DNA from: Chloroflexota bacterium
Lineage (GTDB): Bacteria; Chloroflexota; Anaerolineae; J036; Brachytrichaceae
DNA length: 47,607 nt
NCBI GenBank assembly: GCA_021788625.1
Contig: JAJYKL010000023.1
Span: forward strand, 1 to 47,607
Direction of reading: 5' to 3'
The position numbers and the translations under genes are program-made. Shown in pieces: positions 24,708-35,470 of this stretch (the stretch's first letter is position 1; every line of letters begins with the position of its first letter). The notes below the pieces were generated by a model that had not been told where the DNA came from, did no database searches, and saw nothing but the letters and a program-made list of their open reading frames with translations.

Positions 24708-25982
24708 ATGGCGTTAACTCGCTGGCAGAAACTGAAACCACTGCGCGTGCGTCTGCTGCTCTTATTGTCAGTAGTCGGTCCGGGCATTATCACCGCTAAC
24801 GTGGACAATGATGCCGGCGGCATCACTACCTACTCCATAGCCGGCGCCCATTATGGTTACAGCCTGCTCTGGATGCTGACGCTGGTTACCCTGGCACTCA
24901 TCATCGTGCAAGAAATGAGCGCGCGGCTGGGCATCATTACCGGCAAGGGGTTGGCCAGCCTGATCCGCGAGAGCCTGGGTGTGCGCTGGACCACCCTTAT
25001 CATTGTCATCCTGCTGGTCGCCAACCTGGCCAATACCGTCAGCGAATTCGCGGGCGTTGCGGCCAGCCTGGAGATCTTCGGCATCAGTAAATACATCTCG
25101 GTACCGCTCGTGGCCATCGGGGTGTGGCTCATGATCGTAAAGGGCAGTTACAAAGCAGTCGAACGAATATTCCTGGTGGCAAGTGCGCTGTACCTGGCTT
25201 ACGTCGTATCCGGCATCATGGCCAACCCGCCCTGGCCTCAGGTGCTGCGGGAGACAGTCTCACCCAGCTTCCACTTCAATGCGGGCTATGTCACCATCTT
25301 CATCACGGTGATCGGCACCACCATCGCACCCTGGATGCAGTTCTACCAGCAATCGTCCATCGCCGACAAGGGCCTGAAACCGTCTGAACTGCAATATGAG
25401 CGATTGGACGTCATCCTTGGGTGCATCTTCACCGACGTCGTGGCGGCCTTCATCATCGTCGCCTGTGCAGCCACCATCTTCGCGCATGGTCTGCGAATTG
25501 ACACAGCGCAGGACGCGGCGCGAGCCCTGGCTCCGCTCGCCGGACCTTACGCGGCGGCGTTATTTGCATTCGGCCTGTTGAATGCGTCGGTCTTCTCAGC
25601 AGCCGTGTTGCCACTCAGTACAGCCTATGCAGTGAGTGAGGCGTTCGGTTGGGAGTCGGCGGTGAGTCGCAGCTGGAAGGAGGCACCCGTTTTCTTTGGC
25701 ATCTACACCGGACTCATCGTGCTGGGTGCCGGCATCATCTTGCTGCCCATCCAGTCGCTAATCGACGCGATGCTTTCCAGCCAGACTTTAAACGGCGTAC
25801 TACTGCCGGTGATCCTGTTAGTGATGCTGAGGCTGATCAACGATAAGCGCCTGATGGGCCGTTTCACCAACGGGCGCTTCTTCAATCTGGTCAGCTGGGC
25901 GATGGTGGTCGTTTTGATCGCCCTCACACTTATTTTAGTGATAACCAGCAGCTTCCCAGGCTTGTTGGGCGGGGCGTCGTAA
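24708..25982 (+). CDS. NRAMP-family divalent metal transporter (NRMT-like)
   Basis: A 424-residue membrane protein with about eleven hydrophobic helices (LeuT fold). The TM1 metal motif appears as NVDNDAGGI (residues 31-39), where Nramp has DPGN, and TM6 as TTIAPWM (204-210). Classic manganese/iron Nramps have Met just before Pro in TM6; here the residue is Ala207. Loss of that Met is the mark of the NRAMP-related magnesium transporters (NRMTs), so magnesium or another hard cation is a better guess than manganese; this is inference. GGAGAA precedes the ATG at 24708. The stop lies only three bases from the convergent ceramidase-like gene's stop. The divergent BNR gene starts about 150 bp upstream. 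Confidence 0.85.
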   Translation: MALTRWQKLKPLRVRLLLLLSVVGPGIITANVDNDAGGITTYSIAGAHYGYSLLWMLTLVTLALIIVQEMSARLGIITGKGLASLIRESLGVRWTTLIIVILLVANLANTVSEFAGVAASLEIFGISKYISVPLVAIGVWLMIVKGSYKAVERIFLVASALYLAYVVSGIMANPPWPQVLRETVSPSFHFNAGYVTIFITVIGTTIAPWMQFYQQSSIADKGLKPSELQYERLDVILGCIFTDVVAAFIIVACAATIFAHGLRIDTAQDAARALAPLAGPYAAALFAFGLLNASVFSAAVLPLSTAYAVSEAFGWESAVSRSWKEAPVFFGIYTGLIVLGAGIILLPIQSLIDAMLSSQTLNGVLLPVILLVMLRLINDKRLMGRFTNGRFFNLVSWAMVVVLIALTLILVITSSFPGLLGGAS

Positions 25983-25985
25983 GCC

Positions 25986-27347
25986 TTACAGACTTCCCTG
26001 AGGGAACTGGATGGTGGCCCCAATGGCGCTCAGCAGCGCGCGTTCCGCGTCCGCACCCGGCGCGCAGGGCAGGCCATAATACACCGGTGCGGTATTTACC
26101 TCATACCCACCGCCTTCCAGTGCGGCGGCGGTAGGTATGTAGCATCCCTCGCCATCAGCGTAGCCCACCAGTCGCACGCCCGGGGGTTGCCACAACTGAT
26201 ATTCGTTGAACACCTCTGCACCAATCAGAACGAATGTCAGCTCATCTTGGGGGCGCAGGTCAATCCGGCTAAAACGTATGGCAGTTAGCGGGATGTGAAT
26301 CGCTCGTGGCATAATGCTGGCCGCCAGTTTGGCCAGCATGCGCTGTTGCCAGGCGTGCACGACGGCAGGCCAGTCCGTGAACCCCGTGTCTTGCTGTAGC
26401 AGCCACGCGGCAGCCTGCACAATATCGGCGGGTGTCTTGAAGTGGCAGCCCAGCGGTAGCTCAACCAGGCTGGGCGACGATACTGACAGCTGGGTCTGGT
26501 TTCCAGCACCCCGCCGATCCACCTCGATGACCGCACGCGCCACTGACTCACCCAGTTCGTGCGTGGCCGTGTAGGATGACCCGCGCCCGATGAGGGGCGT
26601 GACATTGCCGCATGCGCCATTGAAGAACAGGGCAGGTGCCCCTGTCTGAGCCTCCAGCACTTGCGCTGCAATGCCTGCAAAGTCTCCGGATGCGAGCACG
26701 TTCTCAGGCCCCAGGCATACCGGGTGGCAGGCCGTATGAAAGAGCGTGGCGAGGGACTGACCTGCGCCGGTGCCCGGTCCCGGAATGCGCTCGAAGTGTA
26801 AAACGGTGAGCGTGTGGTCAATCGATTCGCCCTGCCGGCGCTCCACGGCGGACACCTGCGCATGACCGGGGCGCAGGCGGCGATTGCGACCGAGAGGGTA
26901 TGCCGTCTCGCCCCAGCTTGCCTGCGCGGGAGCGAATGTGGCATACGCCTGTTGCGTGGCGTCATATGCGGCTGTACGCACCTGTTCAAAATAACGGTTG
27001 ATTGAAACCGCATCACCGAACAATCCGGCCAGGTCCGCTCCGCTATGTGTATGCGAGCAGACCACGTGCACGCCACTTGGCTGCACGAGGCCGCTGCATG
27101 CATGGGATGCCGCGGTCGCCAGCATTCGAGCACGGCCTGTATTGATGGCCAGTGCGTCAAGGGTCAGAATGAGTAGAGACAGATCGCCCGATCGAAGCAG
27201 CAGTGCGCGCGCATGGAGTGGATCCAGCATGCCCTTGCAAGAAAAGAGGCGGTTGGCATATCCACCCATGGGGGTGCCAGGGGGCAGGGTAATGTCCGCC
27301 TTGCCGGCGCCGCAAAATAACCTATGATTGTTTGGTATGTCACTCAT
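25986..27347 (-). CDS. Neutral/alkaline ceramidase-like hydrolase
   Basis: A 453-residue member of the neutral ceramidase superfamily, usually a zinc amidohydrolase. Recognisable pieces are FCGAGKADITLPPGTPMGGY at the N-terminus, VVCSHTHSGADL (zinc-ligand region), HTACHPVCLGPENVLASGDF and FFNGACGNVTPL; these follow the order seen in bacterial neutral ceramidase-like proteins. No signal peptide is visible, so it is probably cytosolic, and sphingolipid cleavage is not the only candidate reaction. Many bacterial members act on unknown amides. The ATG at 27347 overlaps, head to head, the start of the divergent SIS gene at 27337 by 11 bp. Its stop is three bases from the convergent Nramp stop, so it is packed between opposed genes. 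Confidence 0.8.
   Translation of the reverse strand: MSDIPNNHRLFCGAGKADITLPPGTPMGGYANRLFSCKGMLDPLHARALLLRSGDLSLLILTLDALAINTGRARMLATAASHACSGLVQPSGVHVVCSHTHSGADLAGLFGDAVSINRYFEQVRTAAYDATQQAYATFAPAQASWGETAYPLGRNRRLRPGHAQVSAVERRQGESIDHTLTVLHFERIPGPGTGAGQSLATLFHTACHPVCLGPENVLASGDFAGIAAQVLEAQTGAPALFFNGACGNVTPLIGRGSSYTATHELGESVARAVIEVDRRGAGNQTQLSVSSPSLVELPLGCHFKTPADIVQAAAWLLQQDTGFTDWPAVVHAWQQRMLAKLAASIMPRAIHIPLTAIRFSRIDLRPQDELTFVLIGAEVFNEYQLWQPPGVRLVGYADGEGCYIPTAAALEGGGYEVNTAPVYYGLPCAPGADAERALLSAIGATIQFPQGSL
27301..27328 (+). promoter_or_regulatory. Promoter of the first SIS gene, leaderless type
   Basis: TTGCCG (27301-27306), 16-base spacer, TATGAT (27323-27328). The distance from the -10 to ATG 27337 is eight bases, so transcription would begin at or next to the start codon, and there is no ribosome site. 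The promoter lies inside the 5' end of the opposite-strand ceramidase-like gene. Confidence 0.6.
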
Positions 27348-28071
27348 TCAAACCTATTTTGACACCATTCAGACACGCATCGCGACCATGCAGGCGACCC
27401 GCACCACTCAGATTGAGCAAGCAGCCGATGTGTGCGCCAAAACGCTGATGAACAGAGGCGTGGTGCACATCCACGACACGGGGCATCTGGTCAGCGCTGA
27501 GTTAATCGGTCGCGCCGGTGGACTGCTGGCGTTCAGCCGGTTGAATCTGAGCATGAACATCGACAACCCGAACAAATATCGCGCCACGCAGCCCAATCCA
27601 AATGGACCGCAATTGGGCTTCATCCCCTTCGCCTTGCGTGCCAGCAACGTCCGGCCTGGCGATGTGCTCATCATCGGCTCGGTCAGTGGGCGCACGGCGC
27701 CCCAGGTGGAGCTGGCCCTGCAAGCGCGCCAGATGGGTGTCACCACCATCGCGCTCACGGCCGTGGCTCACTCGTCACAACTCATGTCGGAACACCCCAG
27801 CGGCAAGCGCCTTTTCGAGGTGGTGGACCTGGTGCTGGACCACCCCACCGAGTACGGTGACGCCATGCTGGAGGTGCCTGGCGTGGAGCACCGCGTGATA
27901 CCGTCGTCGGGGATCCTGGCGGCCGTGATGCTGTGGACCGTGGTGGCGGGCATCATCGAGCGCATGGTCGCCGCCGGCATGCCTCCCACCGTCTACCGCA
28001 GCGTGAATCTCCCCGGCGGGGCGGACTCCGTTAAGGCCGTGGAGCAGCAGTATGCGGAGCGCGGCTACTAG
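27337..28071 (+). CDS. SIS-domain sugar isomerase-like protein (copy 1)
   Basis: A 244-residue sugar-phosphate-isomerase (SIS) domain protein. The central phosphosugar-binding motif is LIIGSVSGRTAPQVELALQA, and the preceding GVVHIHDTGHLVSAELIGRA resembles the hinge of GmhA/AgaS-type proteins. It lacks the HTH domain of RpiR-type regulators, so enzymatic isomerisation or deamination of a phosphosugar is likelier than regulation. It is one of three SIS proteins in 9 kb; all share 'GxxPxVYRSxNLPG' and similar C-termini. ATG 27337 follows a leaderless-type promoter. The gene is 179 bp upstream of the enolase-family gene on the same strand and may begin the sugar operon. Confidence 0.85.
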   Translation: MSLIQTYFDTIQTRIATMQATRTTQIEQAADVCAKTLMNRGVVHIHDTGHLVSAELIGRAGGLLAFSRLNLSMNIDNPNKYRATQPNPNGPQLGFIPFALRASNVRPGDVLIIGSVSGRTAPQVELALQARQMGVTTIALTAVAHSSQLMSEHPSGKRLFEVVDLVLDHPTEYGDAMLEVPGVEHRVIPSSGILAAVMLWTVVAGIIERMVAAGMPPTVYRSVNLPGGADSVKAVEQQYAERGY

Positions 28072-28250
28072 TGAGAAAGTGGATTGGAGCTATAACGCTC
28101 GGCTGAACACTGCAAATAAACCACTGATAACACGGATTTCATTAATAGAAGGTAATCGGGTGAATTCGGTAGTCCGCTGGTTGAGAGGCAATCACAAAAG
28201 CGTAAAAGCGAGATCTCAGTCTAATCTCTAGTCTTTAATCTCTTGTACCT

Positions 28251-29390
28251 ATGGCAGTGAGAATAACCGAAGTAGAGGCGTGGGAGGTGGTGGTGCCGGC
28301 CAGGGTCGGCGCTATCAACAGTCCCTCAATGGACCACTGGGGCACCGACTGGGACCACATGCCGATTTGCCTGCTGGAGCTGCGCTTCGACGACGGCCTG
28401 ACGGGGCTGGGCGAGGTCTCGCGCGGCATCGCGCTAAAAGACATAGAACCCTGGCTGAAGCAACTGCCAGGCCTGCCGGTCAGTGGCCCCAGCCTGGCCT
28501 ATCTGCCGCCCAACTGGCGCGCGGGATACAGGTGGGACCTGCTGGAGAGCCACCCACCGGCGCTGTGGCAATCGCCCTCGCCCGTCACGCCCGCGCTGGA
28601 GATGGCCCTGCTCGACTGGGCTGGCAAGCGACTGGGCTGCCGTGCCGTCGACCTGCTGGGCGGCGCCGTGCGCGAGTACGTGCCGGTGGACTACTGGTGC
28701 GCGCGGCAGACGCCGCAGGACCTGGCGCGCCTCGCCGGCGAGGCGAAGTCACGTGGCTTCACCGGCCTGAAGATGAAGTCGCGCATTGGCGATCCGGTGA
28801 TAGAGCAGGTGCGCGCCATTAAGGAGGTCGCCGGGCCCGCCTTCCGCATCACCATCGATCCGATGTTCCAGTGGCTCAGCCCGCACGACGCACTCGACAT
28901 ATTCAGGCAAATGGAGCCCTGGGCGGAGGGCGTGCGGATCGAGGACCCCTTCCCGCAGGACCGGCCGGAGTTCTGGCAGCGCGCCCGCCAGGTGACGGCC
29001 ATCCCGCTCATCCTGCACGCGCGTAGCCTCGAGGTGTTGAGGCGCGGCCTGCAGGACCGCTACTCGGACGACTACAACTGCAGCGGCGGCATCGCCGAGT
29101 TTCTCACCATGGCGCACGCCGTGGAGGTAGCCGGCTTCTCGTGCTGGCACGGCTCGGCCATCGAAATGGGCGTGGCGCAGGTAGCGCACCTGCACGCGGC
29201 CGCAGCGGCGCGCTCTTGCGTGCTGCACTCCGACTTTGTCAGCCCTATCGTGCGCCAGCACACCCTCATCACCTGGGACTGGCCCTTCGCTGGCGACAAG
29301 CTCCCGCTCCCCGCCGGGCCAGGGCTGGGGGTCGAGCTGGACCGCGACGCCTTGCGTGCCCACACGCGGGCGGAAGCCATATACAAGTAG
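28251..29390 (+). CDS. Enolase-superfamily sugar-acid dehydratase-like protein (mandelate racemase/muconate lactonizing family)
   Basis: A 379-residue enolase-superfamily protein. The catalytic Lys pair KxK is at Lys174 and Lys176 (GLKMKSRIG). Metal ligands are Asp203 (ITIDPMFQW) and Glu231 (VRIEDPFP). Where most members have the third acidic ligand (GE), this protein has PLILHARS with His256. A His300 in CWHGSAIEMGVAQVAHLHAA and Asp274 could form the Asp-His dyad, with Glu305 after it. It would remove water from, or epimerise, a sugar acid. No ribosome site is clear before ATG 28251. It is followed by the BadF-type kinase after six bases, so they are cotranscribed. Confidence 0.85.
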   Translation: MAVRITEVEAWEVVVPARVGAINSPSMDHWGTDWDHMPICLLELRFDDGLTGLGEVSRGIALKDIEPWLKQLPGLPVSGPSLAYLPPNWRAGYRWDLLESHPPALWQSPSPVTPALEMALLDWAGKRLGCRAVDLLGGAVREYVPVDYWCARQTPQDLARLAGEAKSRGFTGLKMKSRIGDPVIEQVRAIKEVAGPAFRITIDPMFQWLSPHDALDIFRQMEPWAEGVRIEDPFPQDRPEFWQRARQVTAIPLILHARSLEVLRRGLQDRYSDDYNCSGGIAEFLTMAHAVEVAGFSCWHGSAIEMGVAQVAHLHAAAAARSCVLHSDFVSPIVRQHTLITWDWPFAGDKLPLPAGPGLGVELDRDALRAHTRAEAIYK

Positions 29391-29396
29391 CCCATC

Positions 29397-31749
<2,353 letters not shown>

Positions 31750-31884
31750 GGATTGGGATTCGAGGTTCGACTTACCCCGCATGACACGGATACTCTGGTC
31801 GAACATGCAATTCAGTGAGATAGGTGCAATCCGCAGCAGGAAGCTCACGACTTCCAATCTCACATCTCAGGCAAGGACAGGACA

Positions 31885-32637
31885 ATGGGAGCAATCGACT
31901 ATATGGATGCGGCCGACCAGGTTCTGGCGGCCGTGCGCAAGACGCAACGGGACAACATCCTCCGCGCAGCCGGGGCCATTGCGGATGCACTGGCCGTAAA
32001 GAAGGTGTGGCACTTCCTGGATCAGGGCCACACGGGCGACGAGTTCGTTGGGCGCACGGGTGGGATGATCGCCCTGAACCCGATCCGTATCAACCTCGAC
32101 GTACACCACCAGTCTGCCCTGCCTCACTTCCGCACGGGTCAGTCCAGCACCTTCGATTACGCCGCCTACCGCAAGGGCGATGTGCCAATCGAGTTCATAC
32201 TGGACAAGTGCCAACTCGCACCGGGTGACATCATGATGATTCATTCGGTCTCCGGCTCGCGCGGCATGCCCATCAGCCTGGCCATAGGAGCCCGGGCGCG
32301 TGGGGCCACGGTGGTTGCCATTACCTCTCTCACCTACTCGAACTCGCTGCAGCCGGTGCACGACAGCGGTAAACGGCTGTACGAGGTGAGTGACATCGTC
32401 ATCGACGACTGCGGCCCGGTGGGCGACACCCTATTGAAGATCCCTGGCATGGACGAGGAGATCTGCGCCAGCTCCGGACTCAGTTTCGTCTACATCATGT
32501 GGGCACTGGAAGCGGAGGTCTGCGCGCTATTGACCCGGCGCGGAATACCTCCGCACGTGTACCGCAATGCTAACCTGCCCGGCGCACAGGAGGTGAACGA
32601 GGGCATTGTGAAGGCGTATGCCGAACAAGGTGTGTGA
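31885..32637 (+). CDS. SIS-domain sugar isomerase-like protein (copy 2)
   Basis: A 250-residue SIS protein, paralogous to copies 1 and 3. The phosphosugar-binding segment is MIHSVSGSRGMPISLAIGAR and the hinge segment KKVWHFLDQGHTGDEFVGRT. The C-terminus (RGIPPHVYRNANLPG) aligns with RGITPPIYLSGNIEG of copy 3 and GMPPTVYRSVNLPGG of copy 1. Like them it has no DNA-binding domain. AAGGA lies nine bases before ATG 31885. It follows GH1 and ends the plus-strand sugar run; the next minus-strand item is a decayed formylglycine-generating-enzyme-like gene. Substrate unknown; the sequence divergence from its paralogs suggests different sugar phosphates. Confidence 0.85.
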   Translation: MGAIDYMDAADQVLAAVRKTQRDNILRAAGAIADALAVKKVWHFLDQGHTGDEFVGRTGGMIALNPIRINLDVHHQSALPHFRTGQSSTFDYAAYRKGDVPIEFILDKCQLAPGDIMMIHSVSGSRGMPISLAIGARARGATVVAITSLTYSNSLQPVHDSGKRLYEVSDIVIDDCGPVGDTLLKIPGMDEEICASSGLSFVYIMWALEAEVCALLTRRGIPPHVYRNANLPGAQEVNEGIVKAYAEQGV

Positions 32638-32840
32638 TTATCCGCTGGAACCGGGTTCACAGGCTGAATCAATGAGTACTGACTGATCCCGATCCACTTC
32701 GTCATCCCCCGTGCATGCAGCGCGCTGTGTGGCGTTGGCGGTGCACTCGACATGGCGGCACAGGTTTCCTACCATCAGCGATGAGATGGCTGGCGCGAGG
32801 ATCGCGATCGCTCCTGTACCGGCCATCCTATTCAAGCGGC

Positions 32841-33508
32841 TCAAGACGCAGGCGAGCTGACAGCGCGAGCTTCGGGCAGTATCACCACCCGAAAGCCGCT
32901 TATGTTATCACGGTGTTTGGGCATTTCCATGGGGCTGAGTGCACTACGAACATCCATCGCATGGCTGTCATAACTGCCCCCACGCAACACGCGTGCGCGC
33001 GTACTGGCCGTATCTTCCCGCCCATCGGCTGGCTGTGTAGATAGGGCCTATACACACTAATGGCCCATTGCCATACAGTACCGGCCGTGTCTACCGCCCC
33101 GTAGGGGCTATCTCCCAGAGGACTGTACCAGCCTGTCGGTGTTGTACCTATTACATTGCCGTTCTAGTTTCAACCTTTTGGATTGGGCGGCTGGTCTCCC
33201 CATGGCTAAACTTGCCCATTGACCCCGCGAGCCACTTTCTCCCATTGAGCTGCACCGGGCCATTTCACCGTGCATATCCTGATATGACTCGGCCACAGGC
33301 AGAACGCGACAGCGTCGTACCAGCTCGCCATTACGGCGGGAGGGTTCATTTTGCCGTTGATGTCACTGACTGAACAGCTGTGGTGTTGCCAGTTTGCCCC
33401 CCGCACTTCCAGCCAGACGCCGCCTGAATAGACGGAACCACTGCCCAGTTGCCCGGCCAGGTCCGGTACCCGGCGGCCTTCACGAAGGTGGTGGTGTGGA
33501 ATCGATCA
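32841..33508 (-). pseudogene. Decayed formylglycine-generating-enzyme (FGE/SUMF1)-family gene
   Basis: A minus-strand remnant of an FGE-sulfatase domain. Read in order, with frame changes, it gives FVKAAGYRT, then GSGSVYSGGVWLEVRGANWQ, then WYDAVAFC, AAQWEKVARGVNGQV-stop-PWGDQPPNPKG, GWYSPLGDSPYGAVDTAGTV, and finally RVLRGGSYDSHAMDVRSALS through GFRVVILPEA to TGA at 32841. In-frame stops replace Tyr, Leu and Tyr (TAG, TGA, TAG) between VNGQV and NGNVIGTTPTG. At least one frameshift precedes RVLRGGS, and others are likely earlier. The N-terminus is missing where the LDH2-type gene ends. FGE-family proteins oxidise a cysteine to formylglycine in sulfatases or act as EgtB/PvdO-like enzymes. No sulfatase gene is in the window. 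Confidence 0.8.
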
Positions 33509-33513
33509 GGGCT

Positions 33514-34539
33514 TTAGCTGACGAAAGCAGCGGGATCCACCCCCACTTTGCGCACGGCGTCCGAAATCTGCTGCCATACCTCGTCATGGATCGGGATACC
33601 CTGCGCGCGGGCAGAGGCGGCGCGCTGCTCTGGCTCGCCAGGGAACAGCACTTCGTTCACACCCTTGGCAGGCGGGATGCTCTTGATCTTGCGCAGGATT
33701 TCTTCGCTGGCGTGGCTAAACTCGTCCGCAGGACGGAACGCTTCGATATTGAGCGCGACGACGACCCAGTTGAACTCATGCGCAGGGCCCAGTAGCGCAT
33801 CGGCTAACAGCTCCGCCACCACCGACAGCCCGTATCCTTTATAGGCACCGGCCGGCAAGATCGCGCCGCCATCGTAAAATTCCTCTGCATCCGTCGTGGG
33901 GTTGCCATCCTTATCCAATATCCAACCTTGCGGTACCGGCGCTTTCCGTGCGCGGTAGATGCGCAGCTTACCTTCGGACGTGATGCTGGTGGCGAAGTCT
34001 GCCAGCACAATACCCAGGCTACCCCCAGGCATCCCGAAGGTGACCGGGTTGGTGCTCAGGATGTGGCGCGCACCACCATAAGGTGCGACAGACTGGTGAC
34101 GCTCCTTGCGCACCGTGCCGCCGCCGGTGATGAAGGTGATGACGTTTTGTGAAGCAGCCCGTTCTGCGAACCAGCCGATGCGTCCCGTATGTGTGGCTTC
34201 GATCAACCCCACGCATGCCACGTTGCTTTCTTTTGCCTTCTGGATGGCGAGGTCGGCCGCGTAGCTGAGTGTGTAGATGCCGAAGCCGGCATGCCCATTC
34301 ACCAGTCCCGTGGTTGCCGTCTCACGTACGAGCTCCGGCCGTGCAGCAGGCTTAATGTATCCCTCCGCCACGAAGTTCAGGTACGAGGGAATGCGCACCG
34401 CGCCGTGTGAGTCGACGCCCTTCAAGTTGGCGTCCACCAGGGACACGGCCACCATGCGGGCGATCTCGTCGGGAGTACCGACGGCGGCCAGCGCGCTGCA
34501 CAATAGATTCTCAAGCTGCTTGGGTTGGATCACAATCAC
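33514..34539 (-). CDS. LDH2/malate-lactate dehydrogenase-family oxidoreductase
   Basis: A 341-residue member of the ornithine cyclodeaminase-unrelated LDH2/MDG2 family (malate, L-lactate, ureidoglycolate or 2,3-diketogulonate dehydrogenases). The conserved Asp-Ser-His-Gly of NAD binding lies at residues 43-46 (VDSHGAVR), with STNPVTFGMPGG, LADFATS and ILPAGAYKGYGLSVV further on. It reduces or oxidises a 2-keto acid or hydroxy acid with NAD(P). The start is GTG 34539, which overlaps the HpaI-type gene's TGA (GTGA), with AGGAG inside that gene as ribosome site. So translation is coupled and the two enzymes are expected to act on the same keto-acid, for example pyruvate or lactaldehyde-derived acid. 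Substrate is inferred from context only. Confidence 0.85.
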   Translation of the reverse strand: MIVIQPKQLENLLCSALAAVGTPDEIARMVAVSLVDANLKGVDSHGAVRIPSYLNFVAEGYIKPAARPELVRETATTGLVNGHAGFGIYTLSYAADLAIQKAKESNVACVGLIEATHTGRIGWFAERAASQNVITFITGGGTVRKERHQSVAPYGGARHILSTNPVTFGMPGGSLGIVLADFATSITSEGKLRIYRARKAPVPQGWILDKDGNPTTDAEEFYDGGAILPAGAYKGYGLSVVAELLADALLGPAHEFNWVVVALNIEAFRPADEFSHASEEILRKIKSIPPAKGVNEVLFPGEPEQRAASARAQGIPIHDEVWQQISDAVRKVGVDPAAFVS

Positions 34540-35384
34540 GGTGCATCATCTCCTATCTGGGGCTCTGCCGGTCTCTCGACCGGAATCCTGGCTGGGGCCT
34601 TTACAGAAGCGGCTGTGTGCAGACGGTGGAAGTCTGCACGGACAAGCTCAAAATGAAGGCGCATCAAATCGCAGTCGCCACCCACCTGCAGCCACTGCAC
34701 GCCTCGCTGAGCCAGATCGTGGGCGTAGGCGGCACTGGCGCCCATTCCCGCGCCAACGTAGCGTCCGGCAGCACGTGCCTTGGCGATGATCGTATCGATG
34801 GCACTCACCACATGCGGGTCTTCCGGGTCGCCAGGATAACCGAGCGAAAATGACAGGTCTTGCGGGCCAATCACTATAGAATCCAGTCCGGGAATGGCCA
34901 GGATGTCGTCCAGGGCAGCCAGCGCTTCCGCTGTCTCAATCATCACCGAGACGAACACATCGCGATTTTCCTGCTCGCTAAAAGCGCGACCGCCATGACG
35001 ACCGTATCCCGATGGCACGCGGGGTCCATAGCCACGCAGACCTTGCGGTGGATAACGGCAGTCGTTCACCACCTGGCGTACCTCTGTCACACTGCGCACT
35101 TGCGGCACGATGATGCCTTCGGCGCCGGAATCTAGCGCACCCTTGATCAGCGGTGTGAACGCCGCTGCGACGCGTACCAGCGCGGGAATGCGTTTGCCTC
35201 GTGCTGCCAATAGATGCCCGTTCAGCGCCTCCGGGCTCATCGGGCTGTGTTCCAGGTCGATCCACAGGAAGTCGACCGAATCGCACAACGCCTCTGACAC
35301 GAGCGGATCGGACAGGCTGACGCTCGCACCCAGACAGGTGCGGCCAGCTTTCAGGTCGGCACGAAACTTGTTGATGGCCTCCAT
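34536..35384 (-). CDS. HpcH/HpaI-family 2-keto-3-deoxy acid aldolase
   Basis: A 282-residue class II (metal-dependent) aldolase of the HpcH/HpaI/RhmA family. His46 in FLWIDLEHSPMS is the catalytic His, Arg71 in PALVRVAAAF binds pyruvate, and Glu and Asp metal ligands appear in VMIETAEALAALDDI and IVIGPQDLSFSLG. The loop GAEGIIVPQVRSVTEV is typical. Members cleave 2-keto-3-deoxy-rhamnonate, -gluconate or homologues into pyruvate and an aldehyde. ATG 35384 has GAGGAA upstream; the longer frame to 35417 is not preferred. It precedes the LDH2-type gene with a four-base overlap. With the enolase-family dehydratase, dehydrogenases and GH78 in the window, a rhamnonate-type route is plausible but unproven. 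Confidence 0.87.
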   Translation of the reverse strand: MEAINKFRADLKAGRTCLGASVSLSDPLVSEALCDSVDFLWIDLEHSPMSPEALNGHLLAARGKRIPALVRVAAAFTPLIKGALDSGAEGIIVPQVRSVTEVRQVVNDCRYPPQGLRGYGPRVPSGYGRHGGRAFSEQENRDVFVSVMIETAEALAALDDILAIPGLDSIVIGPQDLSFSLGYPGDPEDPHVVSAIDTIIAKARAAGRYVGAGMGASAAYAHDLAQRGVQWLQVGGDCDLMRLHFELVRADFHRLHTAASVKAPARIPVERPAEPQIGDDAP

Positions 35385-35470
35385 CGCTGTTCCTCTCAGG
35401 CTTGAATCATAGTCCATTCACACCTGGACGACATACAATTACCTGCATTCTGAACGATGGAGCTTTCCAC

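Noticed and set aside
28280-28822. 180-codon plus-strand open frame inside the enolase-superfamily gene
   Set aside because: It is in another frame of a clear gene and has a Gly/Arg/Ala-rich composition typical of frame shadows in GC-rich DNA.
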